This document shows, piece by piece, positions 59,862-64,000 of a DNA stretch of 64,000 nucleotides. A program made the translations under genes and the position numbers. The stretch is from Schlegelella_A sp038231215 (GTDB taxonomy: Bacteria; Pseudomonadota; Gammaproteobacteria; Burkholderiales; Burkholderiaceae_C). How positions within the stretch are numbered: position 1 is the stretch's first letter; every line of letters starts with the position of its first letter. Under the pieces are notes generated by a model. That model was not told the DNA's origin, made no database searches, and saw nothing but the letters and a program-made list of their open reading frames with translations. Where the stretch lies: positions 1 to 64,000 of the forward strand of contig JBBRLS010000001.1 of the NCBI GenBank assembly GCA_038231215.1. Reading direction: 5' to 3'.

Positions 59862-60332
59862 TTACGGCGCGCTGGCGGGCGGGCTCGGGGGCGCCGGCTG
59901 GATGACGATGATGGCGCCTGGCGTCGTCGTCGTCGTTTCCTTGATCATGCCGCCACCAACGACGCTGCCCGAGGTCGTGACCGTCTGGTTCGACTTGACG
60001 GGCCCGAGTACGCGGGCCAGGCAGTCGGCCTTGTCCTTGGCCGGCACGACGTTGCAGCGGTCGGTGGCGTTGGCCACCGGCGATCCGCTGTTGTCGAGGG
60101 TCTTGCGCTTGCGCTCTTCCTGGGCGGCGCCGGCCTCCTTCAGGCAGGTCGCCTTGTCTTCGGCGGTGCGGCCGGCCTCGCAGTCGGCGCGCTCCTTCAT
60201 GTAGCGCGCGTGGGCTTCGGTGGCAGCGGGATCCGCGGCGAACGCCCAGGGCGCGGCGAGTGCGCCTGCCAATGCAGCGGCGGCGAGGGCGGCCATCGTG
60301 CGACCCTGGCTGAAGCGGGTTTGCGTGATCAT
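59862..60332 (-). CDS. Exported Cys-rich hypothetical protein
   Basis: A 156-residue secreted protein. The signal peptide ends at APWAFAADP; a charged helical region has four cysteines (DCEAGRTAEDKATCLKE, DRCNVVPAKDKADCLARV), and the tail is Ser/Thr/Pro-rich. The two related CX(10)C units suggest an internal duplication or a disulfide-paired fold. No named family is recognised. ATG is chosen because the signal peptide begins there; the frame upstream belongs to spacer. Confidence 0.7.
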   Translation of the reverse strand: MITQTRFSQGRTMAALAAAALAGALAAPWAFAADPAATEAHARYMKERADCEAGRTAEDKATCLKEAGAAQEERKRKTLDNSGSPVANATDRCNVVPAKDKADCLARVLGPVKSNQTVTTSGSVVGGGMIKETTTTTPGAIIVIQPAPPSPPASAP

Positions 60333-60523
60333 GGTTTCGTCTCCTGAGCGTTCAACTCGCGGCGGGGCCGCGGGTTCGGCGCGCTGGGGCGCCGGGAGAC
60401 GAAAGAGTAGGTCGAAGGCACGGTCCCGGCCCGTAGGACGGCACCGCTCCCGCGCGCCACCGGATCGCCCGTTCGAGGCCAGGCGATGGAGAATCGGCGT
60501 GTCGTCATCATGAGGTCTTGCCG

Positions 60524-61060
60524 ATGAAACGGGCACCGGTCGAATCGCTGCTTTTCGAGGCGCTCGCCTTCGCCGCGCACAAGCATCGGGCGCAGCGGCG
60601 CAAGGATGTCGAGGCCAGTCCCTACATCAACCATCCGATCGCGCTGGCCCGGACGCTTGCCGTCGAAGGCGGCGTCAGCGACACGAAGACGCTGATCGCG
60701 GCGGTGCTGCACGACACGGTCGAGGACACCGACACGAGCATCGAGGAGATCCGCGCGATGTTCGGCGCGAAGGTGGCCGACGTGGTGCGCGAAGTGACCG
60801 ACGACAAGACGCTCGAGAAAGCCGACCGCAAGCGCCTGCAGATCGAGCATGCGCCGCACATGAGCAAGCGTGCCGCGCTGGTCAAGCTCGCCGACAAGAC
60901 CTCGAACCTGCGCGACGTCGCGTCGAACCCGCCGCGCGGTTGGTCGCTGGAGAGAAAGCGCGCCTACTTCGACTGGGCCAAGGCCGTCGTCGACCGGCTC
61001 CCGCCGGTCAACAAGCGCCTGCGCGCCGCCTTCGACGAGGCCTTCTCGAAACGTCCGTAA
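60524..61060 (+). CDS. Stand-alone HD-domain ppGpp hydrolase-like protein (MESH1/SAH type)
   Basis: A 178-residue HD hydrolase. The Mn site is visible in HKHRAQRR, the HD pair in AVLHDTVEDT and Asp in LVKLADKTSNLRDV; PYINHP is the RelA/SpoT hydrolase signature. No synthetase domain follows. It probably degrades (p)ppGpp as a small alarmone hydrolase. ATG has GAGG 8 nt upstream. Activity is inferred from motif conservation. Confidence 0.82.
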   Translation: MKRAPVESLLFEALAFAAHKHRAQRRKDVEASPYINHPIALARTLAVEGGVSDTKTLIAAVLHDTVEDTDTSIEEIRAMFGAKVADVVREVTDDKTLEKADRKRLQIEHAPHMSKRAALVKLADKTSNLRDVASNPPRGWSLERKRAYFDWAKAVVDRLPPVNKRLRAAFDEAFSKRP

Positions 61061-61084
61061 CGGATGGTGAAGAAGGCACTGCGC

Positions 61085-61336
61085 TCATTCATCGCGATAG
61101 AACCATACCGCCGCCGACAAGGCGACGCCGATCGCGTAGAGCGCCCAGGTGCTGGGCACGACGTAGGGGTAGAGCATGAGCGCGACGCCGAGCCACTTGG
61201 TCGCCCGATGCTGGCGCCGTCTGCCGTAGTAATACGCAAACAAGCCGACCAGGCCGAACAGGATCGCGCCGACAATGTAGGCGGGGCTCGGCCACCTGAA
61301 GCCGAGTTCCCTGAGCATCTCCATCTGATCCTGCAT
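61085..61336 (-). CDS. Small membrane protein, unknown function
   Basis: An 83-residue protein with about three hydrophobic stretches (SPAYIVGAILFGLVGLFAYYYG, LGVALMLYPYVV, YAIGVALSAAVWFY) and a basic loop GRRRQHRATK between them. It is probably inserted in the inner membrane. No family name is recognised. Its ATG overlaps the start codon of the divergent pilin-like gene in the sequence CATG. Confidence 0.7.
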   Translation of the reverse strand: MQDQMEMLRELGFRWPSPAYIVGAILFGLVGLFAYYYGRRRQHRATKWLGVALMLYPYVVPSTWALYAIGVALSAAVWFYRDE

Positions 61337-61871
61337 GCCGCGCCAGCGTCCTTTCCGCCCACCTTACGACATTTGCCGCCGCGTGGCCGTGGCGGGCTTC
61401 ACGATGATCGAGCTGATGGTCGTGGTCGGCGTGATCGCCGTGCTGGCCTTGATCGCCGCGCCCAGCATCTCCGACAAGATCGTGCGCGACCAGATCGTCG
61501 ATGCCGTCAAGCTCGCCGAAATCGCCAAGCCGCCGATCGCGCTCGCCTGGGCCACGCTCGCGGTCCTGCCGGTCGACAACGCCGAGGCCGGCCTGCCACC
61601 GGCGACCAGCATCGTCAACAATTTCGTCAGCTCGGTCGCGGTCGAGTCGGGCGTCATCCAGGTCACCTTCGGCAATCGCGCCAACGCCGCCATCAGCGGC
61701 AAGATCCTGAGCTTTCGTCCGGGTGTCGTCGAGGCCGCGCCGGTCGTGCCGATCACCTGGGTCTGCGGCCACGCCGACCCGCCGGTGCCGATGACGGCGC
61801 GCGGCCTCGACAAGACAACCGTGCCCGATCGCTATCTGCCGCTCAACTGCCGGCAGATGCGCGCGCCTTAG
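61335..61871 (+). CDS. Type IV pilin/pseudopilin-like protein
   Basis: A 178-residue protein with the prepilin peptidase site and N-methylation motif GFTMIELMVVVGVIAVLALI, including Glu at position 5. The leader from the ATG would be 21 residues, long but acceptable; a GTG 16 codons later would give a 5-residue leader. The globular part is unlike major pilins and has a C-terminal cysteine pair (WVCGHAD, LNCRQM). It stands alone without other pilus genes, so it is probably a minor pilin or pseudopilin. Confidence 0.78.
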   Translation: MPRQRPFRPPYDICRRVAVAGFTMIELMVVVGVIAVLALIAAPSISDKIVRDQIVDAVKLAEIAKPPIALAWATLAVLPVDNAEAGLPPATSIVNNFVSSVAVESGVIQVTFGNRANAAISGKILSFRPGVVEAAPVVPITWVCGHADPPVPMTARGLDKTTVPDRYLPLNCRQMRAP

Positions 61872-61927
61872 CGCTTGGCAACAGTGCCGTCGTCGCGGAG
61901 GCGACGCGGCGTTGTTAGCATGGACCG

Positions 61928-63187
61928 ATGATCGAACTGCAAGCCTCCAGCCCGGACTACGCCCTGCTGCGATCGGCCGGCAAGGACGTGCTCTCGCTGG
62001 CGCTCATCGATGCGCGCAACCGCACGCTTGCCTGGGCCGCGCTCCTCGAGACGGCCCAGGGCGGCCAGGCCTTGCGACTTTCGGACGAGCTCGCGCCGGC
62101 GATCGCCGAGACGCTCGATGCGCCGCTCTGGACGCTCGGTCACCTTGGCTGGTTCCAGGAGGAGTGGATCGGCCGCAACGTGCAGCGCAGCCGCGGTCCG
62201 GGGTCTGACCCGGCCGGGCCGCGGCTCGCCTCGGTCCTGCCCGGCGCCGATCGCTGGTACGACCCGGCCGCAGTGACTCGCGCGGCGCGCCGCGAGCTCG
62301 CCGCGGTCGAGCTGCCCGACCTGCAGGCGACGCGCCAGTACCTTGTCGAATCGCTGGAGACGACGCTCGACCTGCTCGACGCGCTGCGCGAGGAAGACGA
62401 CGACTCGCTCTACTTCCATCGCCTCGCGCTGTTCCACGAGGAGCTTCATCTCGAGGACTTCGCGGTGCTCGCGCAGACGCTGGGCTTCGAGCCGCCGCCC
62501 CGCGCGGTGCCGCGCCTCGCCACGCACGCGTCGCGTCCGCCGCTGTTCTTTCCGGCGACGCGCTGGTTGCAGGGCGTGGGCGCGCCGGGCTTTGTCTTCG
62601 ACAACGAGCGCGAGCCGCATCCGGTCTCGATTCCGGAGTTCGAGATCGACGCGCAGGCCGTCACCTGGTCGCAGTACAGCGAGTTCGTCGAAGACGGCGG
62701 CTACGACGAAGGGTCGCACTGGAGCGAGGCCGGCTGGGCCTGGGTCCAGCGCGAGGCGCGCCGCACGCCGCGCCACGTCGACCAGATGCGGCACGGCGTG
62801 CTGCGTCGCCGCTTCGGCCAGCTCACGCGCGTCGCCAATGCCGAGCCGGCCGTGCACGTCAGCGCCCACGAGGCCGAAGCCTGGTGCCGCTGGGCCGCAA
62901 GGCGCTTGCCGAGCGAGGTCGAATGGGAAGCGGCGGCGCACCAGGGCGCGACACGCGGCTTTCGCTTCGGCGACGTCTGGGAGTGGACAGCGACGACCTT
63001 CCGCCCGTATCCCGGCTTCGTCGCAGGCCCCTGGCGCGAGTACTCGGTGCCGAGCTTCGGCACGACGCGGGTGCTGCGCGGCGCCAGCGTCGCCACCTCG
63101 CGCAGCCTGCGCAGTGCGCGCTTTCGCAAGTTCGCCGAGCCCGGCCGCGACGACGGCTTCTTCGGCTTTCGAAGCTGCGCGGCATGA
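61928..63187 (+). CDS. EgtB/SenA-family non-haem iron C-S (C-Se) bond-forming synthase
   Basis: A 419-residue protein: an N-terminal DinB-type domain with an iron-binding HX3HXE motif (FHEELHLEDF) and an earlier His (LGHLGWFQEE), then a formylglycine-generating-enzyme (FGE-sulfatase) domain (RRLPSEVEWEAAA, DVWEWTATTF, FFGFRSC). EgtB joins a thiol to hercynine. The N-terminus LSLALIDARNRTLAW and NVQRSRGPGSDPAGPRLASVLPGADRWY (in pieces) recall SenA, the selenoneine synthase of Variovorax-like bacteria. No senB/senC or egtD gene is adjacent in this window, so the SenA reading is tentative. Confidence 0.8.
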   Translation: MIELQASSPDYALLRSAGKDVLSLALIDARNRTLAWAALLETAQGGQALRLSDELAPAIAETLDAPLWTLGHLGWFQEEWIGRNVQRSRGPGSDPAGPRLASVLPGADRWYDPAAVTRAARRELAAVELPDLQATRQYLVESLETTLDLLDALREEDDDSLYFHRLALFHEELHLEDFAVLAQTLGFEPPPRAVPRLATHASRPPLFFPATRWLQGVGAPGFVFDNEREPHPVSIPEFEIDAQAVTWSQYSEFVEDGGYDEGSHWSEAGWAWVQREARRTPRHVDQMRHGVLRRRFGQLTRVANAEPAVHVSAHEAEAWCRWAARRLPSEVEWEAAAHQGATRGFRFGDVWEWTATTFRPYPGFVAGPWREYSVPSFGTTRVLRGASVATSRSLRSARFRKFAEPGRDDGFFGFRSCAA

Positions 63188-63388
63188 CGAGGCCGGCGCG
63201 ACGGCGCTCGCCGATGCCGCGTCGCGGTCGCCGCGCGCCGACGAACGCGACGGTTCGATGACAGTTCTGCGGCGAATGCATTAGGGAAAGCCCGTTTGCC
63301 GGTCCTGCCGCGTCTCGAACAATGCACCGAACGGCCTGCGTCGGCATTTTCCGGCGAGGCGTCAGTGCATTCCCCCGAGGAGTCAGGC

Positions 63389-63871
63389 GTGGACCAACCC
63401 ATTTCTCTCACCGTGAACGGCAAGGCCGTCAAGGCGACGATCGACCCGCGCACGCTGCTCGTGCAGTTCCTGCGCGAGAACCTGCAGCTCACCGGCACGC
63501 ACGTCGGCTGCGACACGGCGCAATGCGGCGCCTGCACGGTGCACATGAACGGTCGCGCCATCAAGGCCTGCTCGATGCTCGCCCTCCAGGTGCAAGGCAG
63601 CGAGATCACGACGATCGAGTCGCTGGCCGCGAAGGACGGCACGCTGCATCCGATGCAGGCGGCGTTTCGCGAGTGCCACGGCCTGCAGTGCGGCTTCTGC
63701 ACGCCGGGCATGGTGATGTCGGCGGTGCAGCTTCTCGCCGACAACCCGAAGGCGAGCGAGATGGAGATCCGCGAAGGCCTCGACGGCAACATCTGCCGCT
63801 GCACGGGCTATCAGAACATCGTCAAGTCGATCCAGTTCTGCCAGTCGGGCGCCACGCCCGTCGCGGTCTGA
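63389..63871 (+). CDS. [2Fe-2S] small subunit of a xanthine/CO dehydrogenase-family molybdenum hydroxylase
   Basis: A 160-residue electron-transfer subunit (CoxS/XdhA-C type). The plant-type cluster is CDTAQCGACTVHMNG with a later Cys (KACSML), and the second cluster lies in the C-terminal helices QCGFCTPGM and CRCTGYQNI. It hands electrons from the molybdenum subunit. The GTG start (MDQPISL) has GAGGAG 6 nt upstream. The substrate of the complex cannot be told from this subunit. Confidence 0.92.
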   Translation: MDQPISLTVNGKAVKATIDPRTLLVQFLRENLQLTGTHVGCDTAQCGACTVHMNGRAIKACSMLALQVQGSEITTIESLAAKDGTLHPMQAAFRECHGLQCGFCTPGMVMSAVQLLADNPKASEMEIREGLDGNICRCTGYQNIVKSIQFCQSGATPVAV

Positions 63872-63881
63872 GGAGCGCACC

Positions 63882-64000
63882 ATGGGCAACATGAACGACG
63901 TTCCCGATCTGACCAAGAACCCCATCGGCCAGAGCCTGCGCCGCCGCGAAGACCGGCGCTTCCTGACCGGCGACGGCCAGTACACCGACGACGTGAACCT
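63882..64000 (+). CDS. Start of the molybdopterin-binding large subunit (CoxL/XdhB-type), cut by window end
   Basis: ATG with AGGAG 7 nt upstream opens MGNMNDVPDL, and continues LRRREDRRFLTGDGQYTDD, the usual N-terminus of aerobic CO/xanthine dehydrogenase large subunits. It begins 10 nt after the small-subunit stop. Only 39 codons are inside the window. Confidence 0.85.
   Translation, partial: MGNMNDVPDLTKNPIGQSLRRREDRRFLTGDGQYTDDVN

Noticed and set aside
1..64000. CRISPR array, tRNA/rRNA genes, intact IS or prophage
   Set aside because: No regularly spaced repeats, cloverleaf-like sequence, transposase or phage structural genes were seen by eye; a dedicated scan would be needed to exclude a tRNA.

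Overview
The window looks like chromosomal DNA of a GC-rich betaproteobacterium of the order Burkholderiales (Rubrivivax/Ideonella/Roseateles-like). This is an inference from the very high GC, a DUF3138-type porin inside a putrescine locus, a DUF3717/DUF1289 protein, abundant ATGA/GTGA gene overlaps and an Entner-Doudoroff set. I see no tRNA, rRNA, CRISPR array or intact insertion sequence.

Left arm (1-13.2 kb), accessory: two very large cytoplasmic regulators (class III nucleotide cyclase + AAA ATPase, one ending in a LuxR HTH) separated by a DUF4242 protein and a BBE-type FAD oxidase. They are followed by decayed DNA (ABC-2 permease tail, a start-less reading frame, a serine-recombinase scrap), a compact cluster of five hairpins, a GNAT/DUF1778 toxin-antitoxin pair and a di-haem cytochrome c.

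13.3-28.3 kb, polyamine block: a leftward run carries puuB-puuD-puuA-aminotransferase-potFGHI-porin-puuC-glnT, with a divergent Lrp/AsnC regulator and an agmatinase gene. Agmatine gives putrescine; putrescine is imported by PotFGHI and degraded by gamma-glutamylation and/or direct transamination.

28.4-54.5 kb, the centrepiece: a beta-1,3-glucan (laminarin/callose-type) utilisation locus under a LacI-family repressor. Four exact copies of the palindrome TGAAAGCGCTTTCA sit in its promoter regions. Exported parts are a GH81 endoglucanase, a GH17 lipoprotein, a multi-domain glycan-binding-like lipoprotein and a porin. Inner-membrane import uses a CUT1 ABC transporter and a GPH symporter whose reading frame is fused to a GH17 domain. 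Cytoplasmic GH16, GH17, GH30 and GH1 enzymes would release glucose, which glk and zwf-edd-eda send into the Entner-Doudoroff pathway. From the solute-binding protein gene to zwf, all genes point left with gaps of at most 42 nt, so one roughly 14 kb operon is likely.

54.5-64 kb, mixed housekeeping/accessory: a hairpin-rich spacer, a small lipoprotein, a His/Met-rich Spy-like protein with an OmpR/histidine-kinase pair, a MATE exporter, an Fe-S-type DUF1289 protein, a stand-alone ppGpp-hydrolase-like HD protein, an orphan pilin, an EgtB/SenA-like synthase, and the start of a molybdenum hydroxylase operon that runs off the right edge.
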